A stretch of 64,000 nt of DNA from contig NC_007955.1 in the NCBI RefSeq assembly GCF_000013725.1, forward strand, positions 1,829,579 to 1,893,578, given 5' to 3'. The notes below the pieces were generated by a model that was not told the origin of the DNA, did not search any database, and worked only from the letters and a program-made list of their open reading frames with translations. The DNA is from Methanococcoides burtonii DSM 6242. GTDB lineage: Archaea; Halobacteriota; Methanosarcinia; Methanosarcinales; Methanosarcinaceae. Position 1 is the stretch's first letter; each line of letters starts with the position of its first letter. The position numbers and the translations under genes are program-made. Shown here one piece after another: positions 26,940 through 36,774 of this stretch.

Positions 26940-27569
26940 ATGATTCGCAAGTGTAATGAGCATGGATACTTCAGGGGCGAAAGTTGTCCGGACTGTGGTG
27001 AGAGCGGAAGATATGTACTGGACGATGAACGCGAAGAGCGTCTCGGAAGGTTCATCTCAGGCGCATTGAGGCACTTTCCCGATGATGTTGGACTCACTAT
27101 GGACGAACAGGGTTGGGTCAATATGGACTTGCTCTGTGACATAATGGACCGCCGCTACAAATGGGCGACAAGGGAACGGCTTATTTCTCTGATCGAATCC
27201 GATCTGAAAACTAGGTATGAGATAAAGGGTTCCAAGATAAGGGCAAGATATGGTCATTCCGTTAATGTGGAATTGGACTATCTTGAAACTGAGCTTCCAT
27301 ATCTTTACTATGGTGTTAGTCAGGAAGAGGTTGATATGCTTCTTGATACTGGTATTGCTCCAATGAGGCAACGTTATGTACATCTTAGCACAAGTTATGG
27401 AAAGGCGATCGAATCAGCTTCGGTCCATACTGAAAATCCTGTCGTGCTTGAGGTCGATGTAGATGAGGCACAAAATAATGGGTTGCATTTCATGTTGGTC
27501 AATGATGATATTGTGCTAACGGATGGTGTTCCGCCGGAATATCTTAGCGTTGTGGAAATTGAGGAATAA
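26940..27569 (+). CDS. kptA: RNA 2'-phosphotransferase (KptA/Tpt1)
   Basis: 209 residues from ATG 26940 (MIRKCNEHGYFRG), the usual archaeal KptA start; ATG 26919 is an alternative. N-terminal zinc ribbon CNEHG...CPDCG, then the KptA core: SGALRHFPDDVGLTMDEQGW, RARYGHSV, LPYLYYGVS, APMRQRYVHLS and a final DGVPPEYLSVVE. It removes a 2'-phosphate from RNA ends using NAD. Beside RtcA, it forms an RNA-end-repair neighbourhood. Confidence 0.92.
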   Translation: MIRKCNEHGYFRGESCPDCGESGRYVLDDEREERLGRFISGALRHFPDDVGLTMDEQGWVNMDLLCDIMDRRYKWATRERLISLIESDLKTRYEIKGSKIRARYGHSVNVELDYLETELPYLYYGVSQEEVDMLLDTGIAPMRQRYVHLSTSYGKAIESASVHTENPVVLEVDVDEAQNNGLHFMLVNDDIVLTDGVPPEYLSVVEIEE

Positions 27570-27571
27570 GC

Positions 27572-28567
27572 TTATTGAATTGAAATTTTCACTATATCAT
27601 TTCTTTTTTCGATTTTGAACTTTACATCAAGGAATTTTTCTGTAACCCATATGTTGGTCTTTGTATGGGGTGATATTTCTTTTACAGTAAAAGAACCGCC
27701 TTCAGCAAGTCCGAGATAGGGGATAAGCTGGTCTGCAAGATGAATATCAACGGAAGAAGGGGTCAAAAGTTCATCCAGAAGAGATGTAGCAGCATCATTA
27801 CCTACCTTTTCTGCAGTTGTTCCTCTTTTGCCAGGTACGAAAGAACCTTTCATTCCACAATATAATGTTATTCCACTACCTGTGGAGGTAAAGTCAGTAC
27901 GGCATGTTTCTATTGAACATTCATGGCCAGCATTTTCAAGAATGGCCTTTGCTTTGTCGGCTTGCCTCTGCGCAACATGTTCCGGTAGATTGGAGCAATG
28001 TGATATTCCACGTATGGTCCCTCTTTCTTCTGAAAAACGATCAGGTACTAAATGTGAAGGCTCAATTATTGCATTAACAATACCTCCACCACGTGGATAG
28101 TATCCTCTTTTTAAAATATCGATGTTGCATCGATAGCCCATTTTCGAAAGGGCGCTGAGTGTGACATTTTTAAGATAATCGATACTTGGAGCCCACGAAA
28201 CATCGGTTCCACCTTTTATCTCAAGTTTGATATTAGTGTTAGAATAAGTGGCAATAGGCATTATGCATTGTAATAGTAAAGCTATACTTCCTGCAGTACC
28301 GATATCAATGGTATATTTACCCCCCCTTATTTCCTGTGGAAAGAATGCAATATTTGTAGAGCCGATCTTAATTCCTTCTACTTTTGCATCACACAATAAG
28401 GCCGCGATCCCTATTGCTTTTACATGCTGGGCTGAGAGTCCGGGGTTTGGCCGGTCTTTACGTATATTCTTTATGGATGTTGCTTTTCCCGTAACAGCAG
28501 AAAGTGCTATGGCGTTTCTGACTATCTGTCCGCCGCCTTCTCCATAGGAACCATCGATATCGATCAT
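27572..28567 (-). CDS. rtcA: RNA 3'-terminal phosphate cyclase
   Basis: 331 residues. MIDIDGSYGEGGGQIVRNA is the RtcA start; RPNPGLSAQHVKA, GGTDVSWAP and RGYYPRGGG are conserved motifs, and HLADQLIPYLGLA carries the catalytic His. It makes 2',3'-cyclic phosphate at RNA ends using ATP. It is convergent with kptA (2 bp between stops) and overlaps the upstream oxidoreductase gene by 4 bp (ATGA), so the two are translationally coupled. Confidence 0.93.
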   Translation of the reverse strand: MIDIDGSYGEGGGQIVRNAIALSAVTGKATSIKNIRKDRPNPGLSAQHVKAIGIAALLCDAKVEGIKIGSTNIAFFPQEIRGGKYTIDIGTAGSIALLLQCIMPIATYSNTNIKLEIKGGTDVSWAPSIDYLKNVTLSALSKMGYRCNIDILKRGYYPRGGGIVNAIIEPSHLVPDRFSEERGTIRGISHCSNLPEHVAQRQADKAKAILENAGHECSIETCRTDFTSTGSGITLYCGMKGSFVPGKRGTTAEKVGNDAATSLLDELLTPSSVDIHLADQLIPYLGLAEGGSFTVKEISPHTKTNIWVTEKFLDVKFKIEKRNDIVKISIQ

Positions 28568-29925
28568 GTTCTTGCCTTTATTTTCCTGAAAGCGTCTTTA
28601 ACTGCATACATAAGGGGATCCACAACAGTAGATACCGGTGGTGCGTAACAGGTTTCAATTGAAAGCATTTCTTCAATTGTGGCCTTCTTCTTTATCATGA
28701 AAGCAAGACTGTCAATTCTTTCTTTTACACCGCTTTTTCCGATTATCTGTGCACCTGTAAGTCGATCATCACTGAAAATAAGCTTGATGTGGATATCACT
28801 GCTGCCTGGGTAGTAAGATGCTTTTGTCGTTCCTGTTGCGTAACCTGTGATGATGTAGATGTCTTCTGCCCTTGCTCTTTTACTTGTAAGACCCACCGAG
28901 CCTATCAGGAGATCACCTGCAACGTAGATACTGGGACCCAGAAGTGGTTTGAGTACGGTATCTTTCCCACAGACGTTGTTAGCCATTATCGTAGCCATGT
29001 GTCTTGCAGCAGGGGCGAGTTGGACAAGTGTTTTTTTGTTGGTGATAAAGTCTGTGATCTCACAACAATCCCCACCTGCAAAGATGTCGGTTGAAAAATT
29101 GCCATCTACAAATACTTGCAGGTGTTGGTTCACGATAATACCTCCAAGTTCTCCTGTGGAGATGCCTGCCTTTTCTGCAAGCTCGACATCAGGTAATATT
29201 CCTGTGCTTATTATAACGATATCCGCTGGTATTCGTTCTCCTGAAATTAAAACGCTCTCCACCCCTTCTTTCCCTTCGATAGTATCTGGCACATTTCCTG
29301 TAACGAGGGTTACACCGACAGACTTGAGGTATTCTGAAACTATCTCTGCCATATCAGGATCTATCAGACGTGAGAGAATTGCAGGACCGCGGTTGATCAG
29401 TGTTGTGTCTATCCCTCTTTTTGCTATGCCGGCTGCGATCTCAACACCTATTGCACCGGCACCGATGATGACCACGGTCTCAGCGGAAAGAAGTGCAGTT
29501 TCGATTTTCATGCCGTCAGCAAGTGTTTGCAGGGTGAATACGCCATCCATTCCGATATATTTCTGTAAGGGCTGAGGTATACGCTGTTTTCCACCGGTAG
29601 CGATTATAAGCTTATCGAATAAGATATCATAGTTCTCAAGCTTTATCGTTCGATTGAGAATATCTATTGACAAGGCTTCGGTTTCAAGTGCTATGTCTAT
29701 CCCCATTTTATCAAAGAATTCAGGAGTTTTGACAATAAGGGAATCAAAATCATGTACTTTGCCTGCCAGCTTGAAAGGTATCCCGCATTCACTGTATGAT
29801 ATGTGAGAATCTTTTGAAATGACTATAACAGAAAGGTCACTACAACGCTTTACGTGCGTAGCGGTAGCAAGTCCGGCAGCACCTCCGCCTATGATGGCAA
29901 GGTCATATTTTCTATTATCTTTCAT
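28564..29925 (-). CDS. FAD-dependent NADH oxidase / CoA-disulfide reductase family protein
   Basis: 453 residues. FAD-binding AIIGGGAAGLATA (11-23), single redox Cys in SYSECGIPF, NAD-binding VVIIGAGAIGVEIA, FAGGDCCE for the second FAD contact, and a C-terminal dimerisation domain with CYAPPVS. The single active Cys marks the CoA-disulfide reductase/NADH oxidase group, which serves thiol or oxygen defence in anaerobes. It shares an operon with rtcA. Confidence 0.85.
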   Translation of the reverse strand: MKDNRKYDLAIIGGGAAGLATATHVKRCSDLSVIVISKDSHISYSECGIPFKLAGKVHDFDSLIVKTPEFFDKMGIDIALETEALSIDILNRTIKLENYDILFDKLIIATGGKQRIPQPLQKYIGMDGVFTLQTLADGMKIETALLSAETVVIIGAGAIGVEIAAGIAKRGIDTTLINRGPAILSRLIDPDMAEIVSEYLKSVGVTLVTGNVPDTIEGKEGVESVLISGERIPADIVIISTGILPDVELAEKAGISTGELGGIIVNQHLQVFVDGNFSTDIFAGGDCCEITDFITNKKTLVQLAPAARHMATIMANNVCGKDTVLKPLLGPSIYVAGDLLIGSVGLTSKRARAEDIYIITGYATGTTKASYYPGSSDIHIKLIFSDDRLTGAQIIGKSGVKERIDSLAFMIKKKATIEEMLSIETCYAPPVSTVVDPLMYAVKDAFRKIKART

Positions 29926-30940
29926 AAAGATAATCTTAGATGCATGTTATTAGGGTTTTGGCATTTGATGAGAACTGAGGATAGTAGAACAGTAAGATAA
30001 TTGACGAGCGAGTTTGGGGAGTGGGGGGGGTTATTGTAGTAAAAAACAATGTGTCCCGCTCGTCAACATCCATATTATGTTATTATATTTAATCATGTTG
30101 GTATTATAGAACTATAACTATCCAACCACATATAAATTTGAAAACAGTTGGCTGCATTTGATTTTATTAAAAATATACGTCCTATACATCTCTTTAATTT
30201 CCAAAGAGGGTGAGGTCGTATCAGTTACTTAATTATAGCCCCCTTGTGTCATCATAACAATCCTTAAAATACGTTTTGAACACATTTTTAAAATCGTGTT
30301 GCAGAGGTATTTCAGAAAAATCCAAAACCACAAAGTTATTAAAGTGTAAGAACTAATTAGCCTATTGTGATTGGAATAATATCACAATAAAACTTAATTA
30401 ATTTATCAAATCTTCCATTGGGTGATTTATTCAATGGAAATAAACAGATTATCAAAATAAAAATCTGGATCATTGTGGTTGCGCCATCACTTTATGCGCA
30501 CCATTATCACATGTTACAAGCAGAAGGAGCAGTCGAGAGAGTCAGGCTTATTCGTATTACAGGAATTGGACAAACGGCACTTTATATTTTGTGTCCATTG
30601 TCTATGGCTATTCAAAGGTTTGATATCAGCACACAGAATTATTCGCATGAACAGGTGACACATCCATGTGCAATTGATGCACGAGGGGATTTTGGGATGT
30701 CTTATATATATGTGGATTATCTGAATAGTTGATGGCTTACTTGATAGTTCAAACTATGGGGAATTTGTTTGAATTGATGGTCAATAGACAATATCTGACA
30801 TAGTAAATGCAGCCGAAAGATCTTTTTTCTTCTACTCTTGAGATCCTATTTTGTAGTATGCATAATTGATCCTATTTTGTTAGTCTGTTTAAACGTAGAT
30901 TCTGCCTAATATGGCAGCTACTGTATAAGAAGGAGATAAT
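29926..30940. other. 1-kb intergenic region without a convincing gene
   Basis: Holds a G-rich hairpin (30001-30066), a TATTGTGAT/ATCACAATA inverted repeat (about 30364-30389) and the dnaG promoter region. A 104-codon open frame at 30418-30732 has no recognisable domain and no clear start signal; I do not call it. The stretch is unusually long for this window. Confidence 0.5.
30001..30066. repeat. G-rich inverted repeat, possible small RNA or regulatory hairpin
   Basis: Perfect 10-bp arms TTGACGAGCG (30001-30010) and CGCTCGTCAA (30057-30066) enclose a run of nine G in GAGTGGGGGGGG, and an inner ATTGT/ACAAT stem. It is not downstream of any gene, so it is not an ordinary terminator. Confidence 0.45.
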
Positions 30941-32368
30941 ATGCAAAATACAGACACCACTAAATATATCATTCATTCAAAGATCAGCGCTGACGGAATA
31001 ATTGAGCGTCCTGATATTGTAGGAGCTATTTTTGGCCAGACAGAAGGTCTGCTAGGTTCAGATCTGGACCTTCGTGATCTTCAAAAAACCGGTCGTATCG
31101 GAAGGATAGAAGTTGCCGTAGGTGCAAAGGGCGGTAAGACCAAAGGTAACATCTTTATACCGTCTAGCCTCGATAGGGTTGAGACATCTATTCTTGCAGC
31201 ATCTCTTGAGACCATTGACAGAGTGGGTCCATGTGCGGCAAAGATCGAGATCACACAGGTTGAGGATGTTCGTGCAACCAAAAGGAAGCATATCATTGAG
31301 CGTGCTAAGTTTATTCTTACCGATATGTTCGACGAGAACCTTCCGGAATCCCAGGAGATCGCAGATGAAGTTCGCCAATCAGTACGTATTGAAGAGATGC
31401 AGTACTATGGAAAGAACAAGATCCCATGTGGTCCCAATGTGGTTGAATCCGATGCTATTGTTGTCGTCGAAGGTAGGGCAGATGTACTGAACCTTTTGAG
31501 ATATGGTATCAAGAACACTATCTGTGTAGGTGGCACCAATGTACCTCCTGAGGTTGCAGAGCTCACAAAGAAAAAGACTGTAACTGCATTCACAGACGGT
31601 GATCGTGGTGGAAAGCTCATCATAAAGGAGCTTCTACAGGTTGCAGACATTGATTACATTGCACGTGCTCCTGACGGAAAAAGTGTCGAAGATCTTGTCC
31701 AGAGGGAGATCGTACGTTCACTGAGACAGAAGATCCCAGTCGAGCAAGCTCTTGAGAATTATACTATCAAAACAGATGCTAAACCTGTAACAACAGAAAC
31801 CCCTGCTAAGGGTAGTAGGATCACACGCCTTCCAAAACGTAAGGAAAGACCTGAGCTATCTGTACCAGCTGTCAAACAGTTACCTAACAAGCCTTCTAGA
31901 TCAGAAGAGAAACCAGGGGTGACTAGGGAACCAAGGACAACTAGGGAACCAAGGACAACCAGGGAAGCAAGGACAACCAGGGAAACAAGATCACCTAGGG
32001 AAACAAGATCACCTAGGGAAACAAGATCACCTAGGGAAACAAGAGAGCCAAAAGAAGCAAAACCTGCAATGCTCTCTCCACAGGCACTTAGATTTAAACC
32101 GCATTCTGATGCACTCATCGGAACTCTTGGGGCAAGACTATTAGATTCAAAGGATGAGATTATTGAGGAAACTGCAGTTCGTGATCTGGTCAATACACTG
32201 AAAGAGAATGATGAAGGGATCAAGAGCGTTGTTTTCGATGGTGTCGTAACTCAGCGTATCCTTGATATTGCATCCGATAAGGGCATTGAGAACCTTATTG
32301 GTGTGAAAAAGGGCAATATTGCAAAAAGTCCTGCAAGTGTCAATGTTTTAACAGCATCTGATTTTTGA
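30941..32368 (+). CDS. dnaG: Archaeal DnaG-type primase
   Basis: 475 residues. Archaeal DnaG start [18 protein letters not shown], a TOPRIM domain with [13 protein letters not shown] (catalytic Glu), [11 protein letters not shown] (DxD) and [11 protein letters not shown], then a C-terminal domain with [16 protein letters not shown]. Known archaeal roles are RNA primer synthesis and association with the exosome. Between TOPRIM and C-terminus is a tandem Arg/Thr/Glu repeat tract (residues about 328-369). Strong SD AGAAGGAGAT. Followed by a terminator hairpin. Confidence 0.93.
31922..32047 (+). repeat. 18-bp tandem repeat inside dnaG (7 units)
   Basis: Seven in-frame 18-bp units encode [42 protein letters not shown]. 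Units 4-6 are nearly identical, which suggests recent slippage. The tract is a charged, probably disordered linker. Confidence 0.9.
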
Positions 32369-32398
32369 TCCTCTAAGGATCAAACCTCTTCTTTTTTT
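32364..32398 (+). terminator. Terminator of dnaG
   Basis: TTTGATCC (32364-32371) / GGATCAAA (32377-32384) hairpin overlapping the stop codon, followed by CTTCTTTTTTT. Confidence 0.65.
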
Positions 32399-32447
32399 AT
32401 TTTCCCTCAATAGAGCATTATTAATCATAAAAAATAAATCGAAACCT

Positions 32448-32563
32448 ATTTATATCATAAATAGGAATAGCTCGTCCGCGAATAATGGTTTTATTTGAGT
32501 CTTAAGTTTACTGTATTGCAACGCACACAAAGCGGTGTGTTGTAAAGAAAACGGACTAAAACC
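32448..32563 (+). promoter_or_regulatory. Promoter and structured leader of the UPF0058 gene
   Basis: A TTTATATC box near 32448 predicts a start near 32474. The leader begins with GTCCG (32474-32478), which can pair with CGGAC (32552-32556) directly before the start codon. TGGTTTTA (32486-32493) is complementary to TAAAACCA (32557-32564), which includes the A of the ATG. Between them CAACGCACAC/GTGTGTTG forms a hairpin. The two long-range pairings cross, so they are either a pseudoknot or alternatives. Confidence 0.45.
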
Positions 32564-32851
32564 ATGCAAAAAGATGAATTGATCCAGTTGCATACATTGT
32601 TGGCTCAGATAAAGAGACATCTGGAATCTTAGAGCAGTGATTATGACTTTTCTGAATATAGGTCGCTGTCAATAAGCCCTGTTCATATCCATCGCAGTAA
32701 AGCAGATCACAAACATGCTATATTTGTTCTTGGAAATCATCTTGCATCGATAATTTCAGATGATGAGCTTTCGGGTATTGGCAGGACATCTGCAAGAATG
32801 CAGGAATTTGCAGAACGTACAGGAAGGCACACACCAGTCAGCAATAATTAA
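32564..32851 (+). CDS. UPF0058 family protein with in-frame amber codon
   Basis: 96 codons including the stop. MQKDELIQLHTLLAQIKRHLES, split here by nothing but the frame itself, leads to TAG at 32630-32632 (codon 23), then SSDYDFSEYRSL, ISPVHIHRSKADHKHAI, FVLGNHLASII and GIGRTSARMQ, the family signature, ending at TAA 32851. With the amber read as an amino acid the length equals that of normal UPF0058 proteins. Function of the family is unknown. It overlaps the convergent acetyltransferase by 4 bp. Confidence 0.8.
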
Positions 32852-33369
32852 ATATTGTCAGGTAATCGGAACTTGGTATCAGAAAGTGAAGGTACTTCAA
32901 AAGAGATATTCTTGGAATGATTTACCCACGATCTTGGAGAAAGTTGTTTTTTCATAATGATCCCACTTTCTCCATCCGAATAATAATCCTGTTCGATCCA
33001 GCACGCTATAAAATCCATGTTCCTGTACATCTGAATAGCTTTATCGTTACTGATCCTTACCTCAAGGGTCGCAGATTTTATGCCCTTATCTTTGAACAGG
33101 TCCAGAATAGAATTAAGGAGCTTTTTTCCAACTCCTATATTCTGCCATTCCTTTTTAACTGCCAGGGAGAATATACGACCTTCGTTCGTTTCAGAACGAT
33201 ATCCCATGACAAAACCAATGATATTGCTGTCCATGGTCGCAACAAGAAATCCTTCATCCTTCATCTCATAGAAGTTCATGTAAACGAAAGGATTGTGTTC
33301 GGTAAATGCTTCCATTTCAATGGCCAGAACCTGTTCAAAATCCCGGGGCATAAACTTTCTGAGAATCAT
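32848..33369 (-). CDS. GNAT-family N-acetyltransferase
   Basis: 173 residues. RFM-type start MILRKFMPRDFEQVLAIE, acetyl-CoA loop VKKEWQNIGVGKKLL, then LEVRISNDKAIQMYRNMDF, the RimI-like signature. This suggests acetylation of protein N-termini or small molecules. The C-terminal tail (after MKKQLSPRSW) is extra and may be unstructured. Little leader precedes ATG 33369. Confidence 0.85.
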   Translation of the reverse strand: MILRKFMPRDFEQVLAIEMEAFTEHNPFVYMNFYEMKDEGFLVATMDSNIIGFVMGYRSETNEGRIFSLAVKKEWQNIGVGKKLLNSILDLFKDKGIKSATLEVRISNDKAIQMYRNMDFIACWIEQDYYSDGESGIIMKKQLSPRSWVNHSKNISFEVPSLSDTKFRLPDNI

Positions 33370-33462
33370 TGTATTTTAGTAGGTATCTCATTATAAAAAA
33401 GAATATTGAAAGAGGGAATAAAGAAAAGAAAATAAGAAAAGGTACTAAAGTAAATTAATACC

Positions 33463-35310
33463 TTAGTCAGCTTTTTTTACGTGTCTGAGGTCTACAGCTA
33501 CGCCTCTTGAGGACCCAACCATCTCTTCTCCACTCATCATAGCGCGTCCGACTCCGATTGCTTTACTTCCGGTGATCATAACCTCATCTCCGGGTCTGAT
33601 GTTCTTGTCAGCTGCAACAACACCTGGTGCAAGCAATGATCCCCTTGGGAGGAAATCATCTATGGTCACAGTATAACCTGAGTACTCCTCGGAATTTGAA
33701 AGCAATCGTATCCCTGCGACGGTAAGTGCGAGTATACCATACTGAGGTATCATTGTAGCGATCTGCTCTTTGCCGATGAAGACCTGATGTTTGGGGAATG
33801 GCGCTTTTATCTTTGCATCGTCAGGTACGATCAGCTTGCCAGCACCTGGACCGAACTGGTAGTCTGCAATAGACCTCATCATGTCGATCCTTGATCTGTT
33901 CTGCTTATACTCCCTTTCAGCTACTATATCAGAAACGGTCTTTTTCAGGTTATCAAGGGAGTCGTATGATGACACGTTCCCTGTACTTGTATAGATGAAC
34001 TCTATGGAAAGTTGTTCTGAAACGATCTCACATATTTCCCTGTAAGCACCTTCTAAATGTGCTACGACATGTGAATATTTGTGTTTTGACAGATAATCTC
34101 TGAGGCAGGCAGAGACCCACTTTATTTCTTCAGCATCCCAGTATCCTGTCACAACAGCATCATAATGTGCTGCAGGATAGGTCATTTCAAGTTCTCTGGG
34201 TATGATACCGAGTGGGGAGGTAAGGATTACCTCATGTACGAATTTCCTATACTTTCCAAGCGATTTTATGAACTTGTTATGGGAATTGGATATTGAATAT
34301 GGTTTCTTTGCCGAGCAAGGAAAAAGCACAAGTATTTCGGATTCTGGCGGTGTATATCTTTCCTGTATCCTCTTTGCAAACCTGACGACCTCAGGCCGTG
34401 TCATGGATTCAGAAGTCGTTGCAAGCATCTGGTTGGACCTGGCAATAGGAGTTTGCTTTTCCATGTAGTCGTATTGGGTATCGGAAAGTCTCAAAAGTGC
34501 CGCAAGCCATGGCTCTGTTCTACATTGTCCTTCAATGTATTCACGAAGGTTACCGGAGCGTATCCTTTCCCTCGCCAGGACTATCTCTGCTTCCAGCATG
34601 TTGCGGTTGTGTCTGCTGATCAGCTCTGCCCTATCAGCTTTAGGCATTGCCCTTAGTTCCTCGATGGTAATAGGTGCGCATGCTTCACATCTGCATGGCA
34701 GCTCTGTCATCGAATCAAGGAAATATTTGCCGGCAGTTGTCATGTAGATATCGCTACATCCGGCTATTATTGCCTTTGTATCATCGACAATATCTATTCC
34801 AAGGTAGACAAGCATTGCAGCATTTGCAGGGGTACAGAGGTTCGGCAGATATATTGCGGTATCAGGAGCAACACTACCCTTCAGATCGATAAGTCTCTCC
34901 AGGAACTTTCTCGCATTTCCTTCTAAAGAACCTGCACCTTCCATTACGTAAAGGTCAGCCTTTTTCACATCCACACCTTTGCGGAAGATGCGGCCTATGG
35001 GACCTGTAGATTCAACTTCGGTTCTCTCCGAGATCTTCATTACCACATCTTCAGGTACTTCCAAGGTCAGGTCCTGATGAGGAAGTATGATAATAGTTTC
35101 ATCCCCGACCTCTTCGCGGATCTTCCTGATCCTTTCTTCTGCTTCTTCAATAGAGATGTTCCAGATGGAGCCTGCATCTGTTATGGGGGAATGGGCATCG
35201 TTAAGGGATGCTGTATCAATTATATATGGTGTCCTTACTGGTGTTGGAAAGAGTATTTTTCCAATTCGGGCAGCACCATCCCGTTGTTCTACCTCAAAGT
35301 ATGATGTCAT
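33463..35310 (-). CDS. arcS: Archaeosine synthase (ArcS), TGT-related
   Basis: 615 residues. N-terminal TGT-like domain (FPTPVRTPYIIDT...), a cysteine-rich region PCRCEACAP, the ArcS-specific PCSAKKPYS motif, and a C-terminal PUA RNA-binding domain (GDEVMITGSKAIGVGRAMMSG). ArcS converts preQ0 at position 15 of archaeal tRNA to the archaeosine precursor using lysine. Single gene on the minus strand, TAA stop. Confidence 0.9.
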   Translation of the reverse strand: MTSYFEVEQRDGAARIGKILFPTPVRTPYIIDTASLNDAHSPITDAGSIWNISIEEAEERIRKIREEVGDETIIILPHQDLTLEVPEDVVMKISERTEVESTGPIGRIFRKGVDVKKADLYVMEGAGSLEGNARKFLERLIDLKGSVAPDTAIYLPNLCTPANAAMLVYLGIDIVDDTKAIIAGCSDIYMTTAGKYFLDSMTELPCRCEACAPITIEELRAMPKADRAELISRHNRNMLEAEIVLARERIRSGNLREYIEGQCRTEPWLAALLRLSDTQYDYMEKQTPIARSNQMLATTSESMTRPEVVRFAKRIQERYTPPESEILVLFPCSAKKPYSISNSHNKFIKSLGKYRKFVHEVILTSPLGIIPRELEMTYPAAHYDAVVTGYWDAEEIKWVSACLRDYLSKHKYSHVVAHLEGAYREICEIVSEQLSIEFIYTSTGNVSSYDSLDNLKKTVSDIVAEREYKQNRSRIDMMRSIADYQFGPGAGKLIVPDDAKIKAPFPKHQVFIGKEQIATMIPQYGILALTVAGIRLLSNSEEYSGYTVTIDDFLPRGSLLAPGVVAADKNIRPGDEVMITGSKAIGVGRAMMSGEEMVGSSRGVAVDLRHVKKAD

Positions 35311-35399
35311 GTTTCCCTAATATGCTTAAGTAGATGTAAATCTTTTCTACTGAACATAAGTACCCAAACATTTATTTTTTAAAAGAGATTCAGGTTAAG

Positions 35400-36773
35400 A
35401 TGATGCTCACTAAAGAACTTGAGGACATCCTCGGGAAAGAGAATGTTTCTACCCGAATGTCAGAGCTTTACTGTTATTCCTTTGATGCTTCCGGCGTAGA
35501 AGGGCTGCCGGACTTTGTTGTAAGGCCTGCAACCACTGAACAGGTAGCTGATGTAGTCAAATTAGCTGATATGTCTAACACTCCTGTTGTTGCAAGGGGT
35601 GCAGGCTCAGGTCTTTGCGGCGGCGCGGTTCCGGTAGAAGGCGGCATTGTGCTTGATATGTGCTCAATGGACCACATCCTTGACATCGATATTGACAATC
35701 TTCAGATAACAGTGGAACCCGGTGTTGTTCACGAAAAACTTAACAAGGCACTGGAGCCGTATGGTTTTTTCTTCCCGCCTGACCCTGGGAGCACTGCCAT
35801 GTGTACTATCGGCGGGCTCATGGCGAACAATGGAAGCGGGATAAGGTGTGTGAAATACGGTACTACCAGGAACTATGTTCTCGATCTTGAGGTCGTCATG
35901 GCCGATGGCAGAATAGTGCACACCGGCTCGAAGACTTTGAAAACAGCTTCAGGGTATGATCTGACCGATCTGATGGTAGGTTCTGAAGGCACTCTTGGTA
36001 TTATCACTAAGGCTGTGCTCAAGGTACATCCTCTGCCCCATGCCCGCAGTGTCATACTTGCATCCTTTGACAATACCACTCTTGCCGGCAAGGCCGTGGT
36101 GAAGGTGCTCTCATCCGGGATCATACCTTCGGCATGTGAAATTCTTGACAGTACTGCCATCAAGGCTGTCAGGAGTTTCGATCCTTCTGTGGAACTTTCG
36201 GATGTGGGTGCTATTCTTATGATAGAAGTGGACGGGATGGAGAACGCGGTCAGGGAAGAAGCTGCTCTTGTGGGGAAAGCCTGTGAGGAGCTGGCTTCTG
36301 CCATAAAGGTCGCGGAGAGTGGAGCTGAAAGTGAGAATCTATGGAAGGCACGCAGGCTGGTAGGTGCTGCCATATCAAAGATCGATGTTAAGCGCACTCG
36401 TATCTATGTCGGAGAAGATATCGGAGTTCCAATAAAAGAATTACCTGGTATGCTCGAATACGTGCGTTCGCTTTCAGAAGAGTTTGATATTCACATCATG
36501 ACCTATGGTCATATCGGCGATGGAAATCTCCATACCGGGATGGCCATCGATATGCTCAGTGAGGAAGAACTGGAAACTGCACATGCTGTGGCGGACAGGA
36601 TATACAGGCGTGCCATTTCTGTGGGCGGTACTGTGAGTGCTGAGCATGGGGTAGGAAAGGCACGAGCGATGTATATGGAACTGGAACATCCAACTTCCCT
36701 TGAGATAATGCGGCAGATAAAGAAGACCCTTGATCCGAAAGGGATACTGAATCCGGGTAAAATGGGGCTTTGA
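35400..36773 (+). CDS. FAD-linked oxidase, D-lactate/glycolate dehydrogenase subunit (GlcD family)
   Basis: 457 residues. FAD-binding PP-loop ARGAGSGLCGGAVP, FFPPDPGSTAMCTIGG and VGSEGTLGIIT, then C-terminal FAD-oxidase domain with GHIGDGNLH and the final EHGVGKAR...LDPKGILNPGKM. Oxidises a 2-hydroxy acid. The next gene, an iron-sulfur subunit, starts one base after its TGA, so the two form an operon and probably a complex. Confidence 0.9.
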   Translation: MMLTKELEDILGKENVSTRMSELYCYSFDASGVEGLPDFVVRPATTEQVADVVKLADMSNTPVVARGAGSGLCGGAVPVEGGIVLDMCSMDHILDIDIDNLQITVEPGVVHEKLNKALEPYGFFFPPDPGSTAMCTIGGLMANNGSGIRCVKYGTTRNYVLDLEVVMADGRIVHTGSKTLKTASGYDLTDLMVGSEGTLGIITKAVLKVHPLPHARSVILASFDNTTLAGKAVVKVLSSGIIPSACEILDSTAIKAVRSFDPSVELSDVGAILMIEVDGMENAVREEAALVGKACEELASAIKVAESGAESENLWKARRLVGAAISKIDVKRTRIYVGEDIGVPIKELPGMLEYVRSLSEEFDIHIMTYGHIGDGNLHTGMAIDMLSEEELETAHAVADRIYRRAISVGGTVSAEHGVGKARAMYMELEHPTSLEIMRQIKKTLDPKGILNPGKMGL

Positions 36774-36774
36774 T

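Noticed and set aside
30418-30732. 104-codon open frame upstream of dnaG
   Set aside because: No recognisable motif, atypical composition and no ribosome-binding site.
31759-32223. 154-codon minus-strand open frame inside dnaG
   Set aside because: It is a shadow of the repeat tract and TOPRIM region on the other strand.
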